A stretch of DNA of 64,000 bases from Herbidospora daliensis (GCF_001570585.1 NZ_BBXF01000002.1:1376077-1440076), one strand, 5' to 3'; positions 23,248 through 31,930 are shown, numbered from the stretch's first letter. Numbers and translations are program-made. Notes: a model not told the origin generated them from the sequence alone.

Positions 23248-25872
23248 GTGCAGCCCTCCATGCGAAAGAGACGCTTCGCCGTCCTCAGTGGTTTGTCCCT
23301 GCTGTTAAGCGCCGTCGTCGCCTCACCGGGGCCCGCGACGGCCGCCGAACCCCCGGTCGCCGGTCCGCCCGTCCTCGAGAACGGGTGCGCGAAGATCGAG
23401 GACACCCTCCCGACCTACAGCGACTGGCCGAAGGTCCAGAGCAAGATCGAGAAAGACCCGGCCATCGAGCGCAAGGTCGCCCGGCTCGTCGCCGACATGA
23501 CCCTGGCCGAGAAGGTCGGCCAGATGACCCAGCCCGAGATCAACGCGATCACCCCGGCCGAGGTCAGGCAGTACTTCATCGGGTCGGTCCTCAACGGCGG
23601 CGGCTCGTGGCCCGGCGGCAACAAGCACGCCCCGGTCGGCGACTGGCTCGGCCTCGCCGACGCCTTCTACGACGCCTCCGTGACGACCCGCACCAAGGTG
23701 CCGGTGATCTGGGGCATCGACGCCGTCCACGGCAACAACAACGTCTTCGGCGCGACGCTCTTCCCGCACAACATCGGCCTGGGCGCCGCCGCCGACCCGT
23801 GCCTGATCCGCAAGATCAGCGAGGCCACGGCCGAGCAGCTCCGCGTGACCGGTCAGGACTGGGCCTTCGCGCCCACCCTCGCCGTCGTCCGCGACGACCG
23901 CTGGGGCCGCACCTACGAGGGCTACGCCGAAGACCCCAACCTCGCCCGCGCCTACGGTTACGAAGCCGTCCAGGGACTCCAGGACTCCAGCTGGCGCCGG
24001 ATGGGCAACCGCGGCGTCATCGCCACCGCCAAGCACTTCATCGGCGACGGCGGCACCCGCCTCGGCGCCGACCAGGGCGTCAACCCCTCGTCAGAAGCCG
24101 AGATGATCAACGTCCACGGCCAGGGCTACTACGGCGCGCTCGCCGCCGGGGCCCAGTCGGTCATGGTGTCGTTCAACAGCTGGACCAATGAGGACCTCGG
24201 CATCAACGAGGGCAAACTCCACGGCAGCAAGAAGGCCATCACCGACATCCTCAAGGGCAAGATGGGCTTCGACGGCCTGGTCGTGTCCGACTGGAACGGC
24301 ATCGGCCAGGTGGCCGGCTGCACCAACTCCAGCTGCGCCCAGGCGATCAACGCCGGCATGGACATCGTGATGGTGCCCAACGAGTGGAAGGCGTTCATCG
24401 CCAACACCATCGCCCAGGTCGAGTCGGGCGAGATCGCCATGTCGCGCATCGACGACGCCGTCACCCGCATCCTGCGCGTCAAGTACCGCGCCGGCATCTT
24501 CGACGGCCGCCGCCCCTCCGACCGCGTGCTCGCCGGCGACGAGTCGCGCCTCCAGGCCGTGAAGCTGGCCCGCGAGGCCGTGCGCAAGTCGCAGGTGCTG
24601 CTGAAGAACAACGGCAACGTGCTGCCGCTCGCCAAGGACGCGAAGGTGCTGGTCGTCGGCAAGAGCGCCGACAACCTGCAGAACCAGACCGGCGGCTGGT
24701 CGCTGAGCTGGCAGGGCACCGGCAACACCAACGCCGACTTCCCGAACGGCACGACCATCCTCGCGGGCCTCCGCCAGGCGCTCGGCACGTCCAACGTGAC
24801 CTTCAGCGAGACCGCCGACGGGGTCGACCCGGCCCAGTTCGACGCGGTCATCGCCGTGCTCGGCGAGACCCCCTACGCCGAAGGCGTCGGCGACCTGGCC
24901 AGGCGCACCCTCGAAGCCGCCAAGCTCTACCCCGGCGACCTGGCCGTGCTCGACAAGGTGGCCGGCAAGGGCGCCCCCGTGGTGACCGTCTACGTCACCG
25001 GCCGTCCCCTCTACGTCAACAAGGAGCTCAACCGCTCCGACGCCTTCGTCGCGGCCTGGCTCCCCGGCACCGAAGGAGGCGGCGTCGCCGACGTGCTGGT
25101 CGGCCGGCACGACTTCACCGGCAAGCTCTCCTACTCCTGGCCCAAGAGCGCCTGCCAGTCGCCGCTGAACCCCGGCGACCCCGGCTACGACCCGCTGTTC
25201 CCGGCCGGATACGGCCTCGCCAAGGGCCAGACCGGCAACGTCGGCACCCTCGACGAAACCTCCCACGAGTTCCCGTCGTGCACCTCGACGGGCGGCGGCG
25301 GCACGGCCACCGAAGACCTGGAGGTCTTCGTCCGGACCGACGTGGCCCCCTACCGCAGCTTCATCGGCTCCCCCGAGAACTGGGGCGGCACCGAGATCGG
25401 CCCCGACGGCGCCGCCGCCCACGCCAACATCAACACGGTGCCCGCCGACGTCAACGTCCAGGGCGACGCGCTGAAGACCACCTGGGCCGGCACCGGCCCC
25501 GGCCAGATCTACTACCAGAACCCGGCGGGCGGCTCCGACCTGCGCGGATACCTCAACGCCGACGCCGCGCTGGTCTTCGACACCATCGTCCACTCGGCGC
25601 CGACGGCCCGGACCGTGATCAGCGCCCACTGCGTCTACCCGTGCTTCGCCGAGGTGGTCGCGACCAACCTGTTCACCGGCCTGGCCGGCGACGGCAAGTC
25701 GACGGTGAAGATCCCGGTGTCGTGCTTCGCGAACGGCCTCGACTTCGAGAACGTGAACACGCCCTTCCTCGTCTACACGGAAGGCGCGTTCTCGGCGTCG
25801 TTCGCCAACGTGCGCTGGGTCCCGCAGGCGGCCGACGACCCCGACGCGCTGGCCTGCTCCGACCTGTCGTAG
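23248..25872 (+). CDS. Secreted GH3 exo-beta-glucanase (ExoP-like)
   Basis: GTG 23248 is preferred (AGGA 8 bases upstream, then a signal peptide MQPSMRKRRFAVLSGLSLLL with cleavage near ATA-AE); ATG 23260 and GTG 23203 are in-frame alternatives. 874 residues. The GH3 N-domain has the WGIDAVHG, TAKHFIGDGGT and VSDWNG motifs; D348 in SDWNG is the catalytic nucleophile. The GH3 C-domain contains WLPGTEGGGVADVL. A C-terminal galactose-binding-like domain (EDLEVFVRTDVAPYRSFIG to the end) matches the ExoP-type 1,3/1,4-beta-glucanases of marine bacteria and actinomycetes. It probably releases glucose from beta-glucans or cello-oligosaccharides outside the cell. Two CebR-like sites upstream support cellulose-linked control. 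Confidence 0.9.
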   Translation: MQPSMRKRRFAVLSGLSLLLSAVVASPGPATAAEPPVAGPPVLENGCAKIEDTLPTYSDWPKVQSKIEKDPAIERKVARLVADMTLAEKVGQMTQPEINAITPAEVRQYFIGSVLNGGGSWPGGNKHAPVGDWLGLADAFYDASVTTRTKVPVIWGIDAVHGNNNVFGATLFPHNIGLGAAADPCLIRKISEATAEQLRVTGQDWAFAPTLAVVRDDRWGRTYEGYAEDPNLARAYGYEAVQGLQDSSWRRMGNRGVIATAKHFIGDGGTRLGADQGVNPSSEAEMINVHGQGYYGALAAGAQSVMVSFNSWTNEDLGINEGKLHGSKKAITDILKGKMGFDGLVVSDWNGIGQVAGCTNSSCAQAINAGMDIVMVPNEWKAFIANTIAQVESGEIAMSRIDDAVTRILRVKYRAGIFDGRRPSDRVLAGDESRLQAVKLAREAVRKSQVLLKNNGNVLPLAKDAKVLVVGKSADNLQNQTGGWSLSWQGTGNTNADFPNGTTILAGLRQALGTSNVTFSETADGVDPAQFDAVIAVLGETPYAEGVGDLARRTLEAAKLYPGDLAVLDKVAGKGAPVVTVYVTGRPLYVNKELNRSDAFVAAWLPGTEGGGVADVLVGRHDFTGKLSYSWPKSACQSPLNPGDPGYDPLFPAGYGLAKGQTGNVGTLDETSHEFPSCTSTGGGGTATEDLEVFVRTDVAPYRSFIGSPENWGGTEIGPDGAAAHANINTVPADVNVQGDALKTTWAGTGPGQIYYQNPAGGSDLRGYLNADAALVFDTIVHSAPTARTVISAHCVYPCFAEVVATNLFTGLAGDGKSTVKIPVSCFANGLDFENVNTPFLVYTEGAFSASFANVRWVPQAADDPDALACSDLS

Positions 25873-25877
25873 AAACC

Positions 25878-25923
25878 CCGAGCCGGGCCGGTCGCCGTCG
25901 ACCGGCTCGGCTCTTTTCTTTCT
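25878..25923 (+). terminator. Rho-independent terminator of the GH3 gene
   Basis: Stem CCGAG...CTCGG with inner GCCGGTCG-CCGT-CGACCGGC (25878-25910), followed by the pyrimidine run CTCTTTTCTTTCT. It starts five bases after the GH3 stop codon. Confidence 0.8.
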
Positions 25924-25930
25924 GTTACGG

Positions 25931-26737
25931 CTATCGCCTGCCCCGAGACGCCACGACGGGCCGGCGCAGGGCCAGGCCGGTGAGAGCGGCCCCGAACACC
26001 GTCGCCCCGATGAGCGTGATGACCCGCCCGTCGGGCCCCGCCGAACCCCCGCCCCCGGTGGCGACCCCGCCTTCGGGCGTCTCCAGGTCGGTCTCCTCGT
26101 CGACCGGCTCCTCGTCGACGGGTTCGTCGGTGACGGTCTCGGTGACCGTCGCGGCCGGCGTGGCCGACGGCGTCGTCGACGGCGTCGCGCTGGGGGTCTC
26201 ACTCGCCTCCGCGCCCGTGACGACCAGGTCGTAGGTGGTGAGCGCGTCGGAGTTCTGCGGCTCGCAGTCGATCAGCCGGTCCTGCGGCGTCGTGCCGAAG
26301 GTGATGTCGCCCGGCCGCACCTTTCCGGTCCCGGCCGTGTTCGGCGTCGATCGGACCGCCGTGGCGGTCGTCGGGAGGGTGATCGTGTTCCCGGCGGTCA
26401 CCGGGCCGACCACGTCGCCCACTCCGGTGCCGGAGGTGAGGTTCGGCAAGGCGCTGATCGACACGTAGGCGTACATCTTCGCGTCGGCCGGGAGAGCCGC
26501 GGTGGCCTGGATCGCCGTCGAGTCGGAGTAGGTGGCGCGGTGGGTGATGGAGAACTGCTCGCCGGTGCGCGCGACGGCGGGCATGATGAGCTCGACCCGG
26601 ATCTGCACCGTCTGCGGGATCCCGCCTTTGGGCGTACAGGAGTATTCGACGACGTCGGTCGCCGCGTAGGCCGGCGGGCACCACGACATGAGGGCCCATA
26701 AGCCGATCGATGCGAACACAGCCCGTCGAATGAGCAC
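25931..26737 (-). CDS. Secreted, C-terminally membrane-anchored surface protein
   Basis: GTG 26737 is chosen because GGAG (complement of 26743-26746) is five bases upstream and a signal peptide follows (MLIRRAVFASIGLWALMSW, cleavage near AYA-AT); 268 residues. The mature part is an Ig-like beta-domain (about 30-175) with two Cys. A Thr/Pro/Ser/Glu-rich stalk (SETPSATPSTTPSATP...DEEPVDEETD) leads to GGVATGGGGSAG, a hydrophobic segment (VITLIGATVFGAALTGLAL) and an Arg-rich tail (RRPVVASRGRR). That layout equals a cell-surface sorting or stop-transfer signal. LPxTG is absent; TPEGGVATGGGG may be the actinobacterial equivalent. Function unknown. Confidence 0.75.
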   Translation of the reverse strand: MLIRRAVFASIGLWALMSWCPPAYAATDVVEYSCTPKGGIPQTVQIRVELIMPAVARTGEQFSITHRATYSDSTAIQATAALPADAKMYAYVSISALPNLTSGTGVGDVVGPVTAGNTITLPTTATAVRSTPNTAGTGKVRPGDITFGTTPQDRLIDCEPQNSDALTTYDLVVTGAEASETPSATPSTTPSATPAATVTETVTDEPVDEEPVDEETDLETPEGGVATGGGGSAGPDGRVITLIGATVFGAALTGLALRRPVVASRGRR

Positions 26738-26876
26738 CGCAACTCCTCGTTCCGCGAAGGCGTATAGGGAGACGGCCCGCCCAGCTCCGTGGTTGACACC
26801 ACCAGCCCCAGGAATTCTGTCGGACGTGCTCGTTAACGTTCGGGCCGTCAACGGGACGAGAGGCGGAGGAGCCGGC

Positions 26877-27764
26877 ATGTGGGGAAACACGTGGAACGAT
26901 CTGGGCGAGGTGCGGGCCCGGCTGGCGGCCGGCGCCGACCCCGACGGGTCTGACCACTGGGGCCCGGCCCTGTTCCAGGCCGCCGCCTACGGCAGCCCCG
27001 AGGTGGTCGCCGAACTGGCCGGCCGGGTCGCCGACGTCGAGGTCCTCGACGAGGGCCACACCGCGTTATGGGCGGCGGTCTTCCACCGCAACGCCGACAA
27101 CGCCCGCGCCCTGGTCGAGGCCGGCGCCGATCCGTGGCGGCCGATGATGAACGGCTGGTCACCGGCCCGGCTCGCCCTCGCGGGCCCGACCCCCGGCCTC
27201 TTCCCGCCGCGCGACCTTGCCCTGACGCCCGAGGAAGCGGCGGCGGTGGCGCTCGCCGAAGACCTGCTCCCCGCGCTGGAGTCCATCGACGACGACGGCC
27301 ACAGCATCGCCTGCGTCGCGGGCGTCACCGCCGCCGAGGCGACGCGCCGGCTGGGCGGCACACCCGTGACCGAAGAGGAACGAGACGACGGCCCCGAGTG
27401 GGTCGTCGGCGTCACCGATGTGACCGGCGGCTGCGTGGTCACCCAGCCCTGGAACTGGTACGCCTCCGATCAGCGCCTGCTCCGGCGGCTCACCCGGGGC
27501 ACCCGGGGTTACGCCATGTACTCCAACCCCAAGAGCGGCGAGCAGGGCGCCGGCGCGATCGACGGCGAGATCACCGAGTGGGACACGATCCTCGGCCTCG
27601 CTCCCCCCACCGAGGCCGACTCGGCCGAACAGGTGCTCCTCAAGTTCCTCTACGAGGACGACCCGGAGGCCTACTGCTGCGGCTACGCCGGACTGCGCCT
27701 CACCGACGCCCGCCCGATCCTCGGCCCGCCCGACCTGTGGATCAGCCTCGATCCCACCCGCTGA
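26877..27764 (+). CDS. Ankyrin-repeat protein
   Basis: ATG 26877 follows GGAGGA by six bases; a longer frame from 26688 has no conserved sequence. 295 residues. Ankyrin-type repeats occupy about residues 1-100 (DLGEVRARLAAGADPDGSDHWGPALFQAAAYG; EGHTALWAAVFHRNADNARALVEAGADP; GWSPARLALAG). The C-terminal 200 residues form an alpha/beta region with DDDGHSIACVAGVTAAEATRRLGG and GYAMYSNPKSGEQGAG that I do not recognise. The protein is cytoplasmic, with no signal or membrane segment. It is divergent from the surface protein gene. It may be an immunity or regulatory adaptor; function unknown. Confidence 0.75.
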   Translation: MWGNTWNDLGEVRARLAAGADPDGSDHWGPALFQAAAYGSPEVVAELAGRVADVEVLDEGHTALWAAVFHRNADNARALVEAGADPWRPMMNGWSPARLALAGPTPGLFPPRDLALTPEEAAAVALAEDLLPALESIDDDGHSIACVAGVTAAEATRRLGGTPVTEEERDDGPEWVVGVTDVTGGCVVTQPWNWYASDQRLLRRLTRGTRGYAMYSNPKSGEQGAGAIDGEITEWDTILGLAPPTEADSAEQVLLKFLYEDDPEAYCCGYAGLRLTDARPILGPPDLWISLDPTR

Positions 27765-27833
27765 AAACCAGTGGCGCCCCCGTGGAAGGGGCCGATTCAC
27801 TGTCCGGCGGGTTTCCGCACACCGAGGAGTTCC

Positions 27834-28580
27834 ATGTACGCAGTCACCGCCGCCACCGGCCAGCTCGGCCGCCTGGTTCTCGACCGGCTCAAGGGTGACG
27901 TGGTCGCCGTCGCGCGAGACGTCTCCCGCCTCCCATCGGGCGTCGAGGCCCGGCACGGCGACTACGACGACCCGAGCAGCCTGGTGGCGGCGTTCGCCGG
28001 GGTCGACCGGCTGCTGCTGATCTCCTCACCGGAGCTCGACGCCGCCCGCCGGACCGCCCAGCACCGCAACGTGATCGACGCCGCCGTGGCGGCGGGCGTG
28101 ACCGCCGTCGTCTACACGAGCTTCCTGAACGCCGACACCGTCGCGACCGGCATGACCGAGGCCCACCACGCCACCGAGCAGGCGCTCGTCGCGAGCGGCT
28201 TGGCCCACACGATCCTGCGCAACCCCTTCTACGGCGACGCCTTCCTGCCCCAGGTCACCGACGGCGTCATCCGCAGCAGCACCGGCGGCCGCGGCCTGAA
28301 CACCGCCTTCCGCGCAGACCTGGCCCAGGCGGCCGCGAACGCCCTGACCGGCGAGGGCCACCTCGGCCGCGCCTACGACCTGACCGGCCCGCTGTGGACG
28401 TACCCGCAGGTCGCCGAGGCCCTCGGCGTCGCCTACGAGGAGGTGCCCGACGCGGGCCCCGGCCCGATGGCCTGGCTGAACGGGATGGTCAGAGCGGGCG
28501 CCCTCGAACGCGAGACCGGCGACCTGGAAACGCTGCTCGGCCGCCCGGCGGAGACGGTGGTCGAGCGGCTGAGCGTCTAG
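27834..28580 (+). CDS. NAD(P)H-binding NmrA/QOR2-like oxidoreductase
   Basis: 248 residues, ATG at 27834 with GAGGAG about five bases upstream. The N-terminal MYAVTAATGQLGRLVLDRL is the TGxxGxxG dinucleotide-binding loop. Further motifs are the acidic DYDDPSSLVAAFAGVDRLLLIS and VVYTSFLNAD. The organisation matches QOR2/YtfG-type NAD(P)H:quinone oxidoreductases and NmrA-like atypical SDRs, which use NADPH or sense the redox state. No partner gene indicates a substrate. Confidence 0.85.
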   Translation: MYAVTAATGQLGRLVLDRLKGDVVAVARDVSRLPSGVEARHGDYDDPSSLVAAFAGVDRLLLISSPELDAARRTAQHRNVIDAAVAAGVTAVVYTSFLNADTVATGMTEAHHATEQALVASGLAHTILRNPFYGDAFLPQVTDGVIRSSTGGRGLNTAFRADLAQAAANALTGEGHLGRAYDLTGPLWTYPQVAEALGVAYEEVPDAGPGPMAWLNGMVRAGALERETGDLETLLGRPAETVVERLSV

Positions 28581-28597
28581 CAATATCGTCGTGCCCC

Positions 28598-29350
28598 ATG
28601 AGCACCCCCCTCATCATCGGCCTGGCCGCCACCCTGCTGGCGCCGTCGGATCTGCCGGCCAAACTCGTGCAGAATCCCCTCTACAAGGCTGGGGCGCTGC
28701 CCGCCACGGCCTGCAAGGAGCCGGCGCTCAAGAAGAACGACGCCGCCTCGGCGAAGCGTTACCTGACCACGGTGTTCTCCTGCCTCGACCGGACGTGGGG
28801 CACGTACGCGAAGAAGAAGGGCCTGCCCTACAAGCGGCCGACCGTGCACATCATGACCGTTCCCGGCAAGAAGGACGTCTGCGGGACCGAGTGGCAGCAC
28901 GACTACGTCGCCAACCTCTGCGGCACCACGATCGGCATCATGCTGAAGGACCACATGCTGAAGAAGCCCGATCCGCTCGCCCTCATGGACATGGCGGCGG
29001 GCATGGCGGGCCACGTGTTCCTCGACCGCGTCGGCATCAGTGACGCGACCATCGGCCAGATTCCCACGATCACCGACGCCGAGCAGGAGGAGATCAACCG
29101 CCGCGAGCTGCTCCAGCGCGACTGCATGTCGGGGGTGTTCGTCGGGAGCGTGTGGAAGTCGCTGAAGCGCCCGGCCAAAGACTGGTCGGCGCTGCTGAAA
29201 TACCGCGAGCGGACCGGCGACGACTTCGTCGGCGGCCCGCGCCTGCGGGGTGACAGCGAGAGCATCGTCTACTGGATGAAGCGCGGCTACGCCAAGCGCG
29301 ACCCCGGTGCCTGCAACACCTGGACCGCCTCGGCCCGACAGGTCAGGTGA
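28598..29350 (+). CDS. YpfJ-like zinc peptidase homologue lacking HExxH (paralogue 1)
   Basis: 250 residues, ATG at 28598, apparently leaderless (TATCGT eight bases upstream, no Shine-Dalgarno). Family features are NPLYKAGALPATACKEPALKK near the N-terminus, CLDRTWGTYAKKKGLPYKRP, a Cys pair around C95/C108, a second block with RDCMSGVFVGSVW and the terminal DPGACNTWTASARQV. The canonical family has AHExGHHVQ; here the aligned stretch is A133-A-G-M-A-G-H139-V, so both zinc His and the catalytic Glu are missing. The downstream E of ELQADC is also lost. The N-terminus is hydrophobic (PLIIGLAATLLAP), suggesting export. It is presumably a non-catalytic secreted protein, and two more paralogues lie at 41.4-43.0 kb. 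Confidence 0.75.
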   Translation: MSTPLIIGLAATLLAPSDLPAKLVQNPLYKAGALPATACKEPALKKNDAASAKRYLTTVFSCLDRTWGTYAKKKGLPYKRPTVHIMTVPGKKDVCGTEWQHDYVANLCGTTIGIMLKDHMLKKPDPLALMDMAAGMAGHVFLDRVGISDATIGQIPTITDAEQEEINRRELLQRDCMSGVFVGSVWKSLKRPAKDWSALLKYRERTGDDFVGGPRLRGDSESIVYWMKRGYAKRDPGACNTWTASARQVR

Positions 29351-30215
29351 GTTCGGGTTCGGGCCGGGTGGTCAGCCGGTCGCACCAGGCGATCAGTTCG
29401 GCGCGCAGCGGGGCCGCGCGGGCGGCGAACTCCCGCTGCGTCGCCGCGTAGGTCGTGCGGCCCTCGGGCGTTTCGATCGGGATCGGTTCGTAGCCCAGGT
29501 GGCGCAGGTCATAGGGGCTGGCGCGCATGTCGACCGCTCTGATGTCCCAGGCGAGTTCGAAGCAGTCGGCGACCAGTTCGCCGGGCACCAGCGGCGAGAG
29601 TTTGACCGCCCACTTGTAGAGGTCCATGTTCGCGTGCAGGCAGCCGGGCTGTTCGGTCGCGGGCTGGAGTTCGCGGGAGAGCGGCAGCGTGTTCAGCGGG
29701 CGGGCGGGTTCGGTGAAGAAGCGGTAGGCGTCGAAGTGGGTGCACTTCAGCGGGCGTTCCTCGACGGCGGCGGCGACCCGCTGCGGTGACAGGCGGAGCG
29801 GCTGGGCGGAGTGGCGGATCTCCTCGGTCCGGTAGACCATGGCCCATTCGTGCATGCCGAAGCAGCCGAACTGGCCCGCCCGGGAGGCGGTGCGGCGCAG
29901 CAGGCCGGCGATCCAGGTGATCGAGTCGAGGCGGCGGGCGACCAGGTCGGCGACGTCGAGGGTCTGGCCGCCGGGCACGGCGACGTAGCCGGTGCCGAAG
30001 TCGGCGGCGCCTTCCAGCACGGTGAACGCCCCCGGGTGCCAGCGCCGCAACCGGCTGGGGCGGTAGCCGTAGTAGCTGAACAGGAAGTCCTCGACCGGGT
30101 GGGCCTGCGATCGCCTGCGGCGTTCGAGGTGGGGCTCGATCCACACGTCCACCCGCGTGTGGTGGGCCTCCTGGCGGGCCCGCCACTGTCGCTCGTCCAG
30201 CCTTGTCACGCGCAT
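29343..30215 (-). CDS. Conserved actinobacterial protein, often labelled 3-methyladenine DNA glycosylase
   Basis: About 290 residues. Candidate starts are ATG 30227, 30218 and 30215; I use 30215 (MRVTRLDERQW) since the outer ATG overlaps the divergent SDR start. No signal peptide. Conserved-looking blocks are HPVEDFLFSYYGYRPSRLRRWHPG, GCFGMHEWAMVYR and CTHFDAYRFFT. I recall this family being annotated in actinomycetes as 3-methyladenine DNA glycosylase, but no HhH-GPD or AAG motif is visible, so the enzymatic label is doubtful. The 3' end overlaps the stop of the YpfJ-like gene by 8 bp. Function should be treated as unknown. Confidence 0.65.
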   Translation of the reverse strand: MRVTRLDERQWRARQEAHHTRVDVWIEPHLERRRRSQAHPVEDFLFSYYGYRPSRLRRWHPGAFTVLEGAADFGTGYVAVPGGQTLDVADLVARRLDSITWIAGLLRRTASRAGQFGCFGMHEWAMVYRTEEIRHSAQPLRLSPQRVAAAVEERPLKCTHFDAYRFFTEPARPLNTLPLSRELQPATEQPGCLHANMDLYKWAVKLSPLVPGELVADCFELAWDIRAVDMRASPYDLRHLGYEPIPIETPEGRTTYAATQREFAARAAPLRAELIAWCDRLTTRPEPELT

Positions 30216-30225
30216 CATGCTAGAC

Positions 30226-30939
30226 ATGCGACGTACCTATGTGGTCACCGGAGGAGGCCGGGGGATCGGCCGGGCCATCGCCGAGCGGTTGTCACGCGAC
30301 GGCCGGGTGGTGGTGGTCGACCTCGATCCCGGTCCCGTCGGCATCCCCGTGCAGGGCGACGCGGCCGATCCGGCCGTCGCCGAGAGGGCCGCCGACCTGG
30401 CCGAGGAGCACGGCGATCTGGTCGGCTGGGTCAACAATGCCGCGATATTTCGTGACGTGTCCCTCCACGGCACCCCGCCGCGCGAGGTGATCGACGTGAT
30501 CGGGCTCAATCTCGACCCCGTCGTCGTCGGCTGCGCGGCGGCCATCGGGAGGTTCCTGCCGAAGAAGCGGGGCGCGATCGTCAACGTCTCCTCCCACCAG
30601 GCGCAGCGGCCGGTCAGGGGAGCCGTGGCCTACGCGACGGCGAAGGCCGCCACCGAGGGGCTCACGAAGGCGCTCGCCGTCGACTACGGGCCTGATGGCA
30701 TCAGGGTCAACGCGGTCGCGCTGGGTTCGATCTGGACGGAGCGCTACGCGGCGTACACGAACGAGCAGGTGGAGGAGGAGATGCGCCGCCTCCACCCGAT
30801 CGGGCGGGTCGGCCGGCCGGAGGAGGTCGCCGACACCGTCGCCTACCTGCTCTCCGACGCCGCCTCGTTCGTCAGCGGGGCCGTGCTGCCCGTGGACGGC
30901 GGCCGCGCGGCGCTGGGCCATGATCCTGAAGAGGTCTAG
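30226..30939 (+). CDS. SDR family oxidoreductase
   Basis: 237 residues from ATG 30226; an ATG at 30217 would add three residues. Classical short-chain dehydrogenase: cofactor loop TGGGRGIG at 8-15, NNAAI at 70-74, catalytic Ser near 123 (VNVSSHQ), Y136-x3-K140 (VAYATAKAA), and PVDGG at the C-terminus. The Asp-rich strand end VVDLD suggests NAD(H) preference. The start codon overlaps that of the divergent gene at the CATG of 30225-30228. The substrate cannot be deduced. It overlaps the convergent SRPBCC gene by 4 bp. Confidence 0.92.
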   Translation: MRRTYVVTGGGRGIGRAIAERLSRDGRVVVVDLDPGPVGIPVQGDAADPAVAERAADLAEEHGDLVGWVNNAAIFRDVSLHGTPPREVIDVIGLNLDPVVVGCAAAIGRFLPKKRGAIVNVSSHQAQRPVRGAVAYATAKAATEGLTKALAVDYGPDGIRVNAVALGSIWTERYAAYTNEQVEEEMRRLHPIGRVGRPEEVADTVAYLLSDAASFVSGAVLPVDGGRAALGHDPEEV

Positions 30940-31496
30940 GACGCGTACTGCTGCAGGGCCATCTGCCGGGCCGTCTCGATCTCCTCGGCCGTCGCGGTGC
31001 CGGACGCCTCGATCGCGGCGGCCCAGGCGGCCACGGTGGCCTGCCCGTATTCGGGGGTGACCTGGCCCTGCGCCTCCTTGCCGCCGAGGAAGAGCTCCAG
31101 CGCCAGGAACGCCTCGTCCCAGCCGGGGCCGACCCAGAGCGCGCCCGCGCCGCTCTGCGCCATCGCGAGCGGGACCGAATGGGTCAGTTCGAGGGTGGTC
31201 GCGTCGTCGTCGCCGGTCAGGGTGACCGTGACGACGCTCGTCTCGTCGCCGTAGGTGACCTTCAGCAGCGGCTTCTCGCAGGTCAGGATCGTGCCGCCGG
31301 CCCCGCCCTCGGTGGCGAACACGCCGCCGGGCCGCAGGTCGCCGCTGACCGGGAGGAACCAGCGCTTGAGGCGTTCGGGGTCGGTCAGCGCGTCCCAGAC
31401 GTCGTCGACGGGGGAGCGGAAGTCGCGGCGCAGCACGACGGCGACGGTCTCGTCGTCGCGGGTGACCTCGCGGGAGGTCCAGCCGATGTCGATCAT
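30936..31496 (-). CDS. SRPBCC/AHSA1 family protein
   Basis: 186 residues, ATG at 31496. Activator-of-Hsp90-homologue-1-like pattern (VLRRDFRSPVDDVWDALTDPERLKRWFLPVSGDLRPGG ... TLELTHS ... GPGWDEAFLALELFL). The ATG overlaps the stop of the upstream ArsR gene by 4 bp (31493-31496). The ArsR-AHSA1 gene pair is widespread in actinomycetes, where the ArsR protein represses the operon. The ligand or client is unknown. Confidence 0.88.
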   Translation of the reverse strand: MIDIGWTSREVTRDDETVAVVLRRDFRSPVDDVWDALTDPERLKRWFLPVSGDLRPGGVFATEGGAGGTILTCEKPLLKVTYGDETSVVTVTLTGDDDATTLELTHSVPLAMAQSGAGALWVGPGWDEAFLALELFLGGKEAQGQVTPEYGQATVAAWAAAIEASGTATAEEIETARQMALQQYAS

Positions 31497-31816
31497 TTCT
31501 TCCTCCTGGTGCGAGCCAGCTCGGTCTCCAGGGCGTCGAGGCGCTGGGACCAGAATCGGCGAAACGGTTCGAGCCACACGTCGACCTCCCTGAGAGGGGT
31601 GGAATCGACGACGTAGAGGCGTCGGGTGCCCTCGGCGCGCACGGTCGCGAAGCCGCTCTCGCGCAGCACCCGCAGGTGCTGCGCGACGGCCGAATGCGAG
31701 ATCCCGAACTCCGCCCGCACGGTCGCGGTGATCGCACCGGAGGTCAGCTCGCCCTCGCTGAGCAGCTCGATGATGCGGCGGCGCACGGGATCGCCCAACA
31801 CGTCGAAGGCGTTCAC
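31493..31816 (-). CDS. ArsR family transcriptional regulator
   Basis: 107 residues, GTG at 31816. Winged-helix ArsR fold with DVLGDPVRRRIIELLSEGELTSGAI, recognition helix SHSAVAQHLRVLRESGFATVRAEG and wing RRLYVVD. No Cys is present, so metal sensing of the classical ArsR type is excluded; it belongs to the metal-independent group paired with AHSA1 proteins. First gene of a two-gene operon (4-bp overlap) with a likely leaderless promoter. Confidence 0.9.
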   Translation of the reverse strand: MNAFDVLGDPVRRRIIELLSEGELTSGAITATVRAEFGISHSAVAQHLRVLRESGFATVRAEGTRRLYVVDSTPLREVDVWLEPFRRFWSQRLDALETELARTRRKK

Positions 31817-31823
31817 GTGCCCG

Positions 31824-31853
31824 ACTATGTCAGGTCTTGCTTATATAAGTCAA
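31824..31853 (-). promoter_or_regulatory. Leaderless promoter and operator of the ArsR-SRPBCC operon
   Basis: Reading on the minus strand, TTGACT (31848-31853) and CATAGT (31824-31829) are separated by 18 bp, and the GTG start is seven bases after the -10. That spacing would put transcription start at the first codon. The palindrome CTTATATAAG (31840-31849) overlaps the -35 and spacer and is a good ArsR operator candidate. Confidence 0.55.
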
Positions 31854-31930
31854 CGCCGACATACAAGAGCCCTTTTCTTTACGGCTCCGCCCACCCTGAG
31901 ACCGGGGCGAGCGGCTCACGACGTACACCC

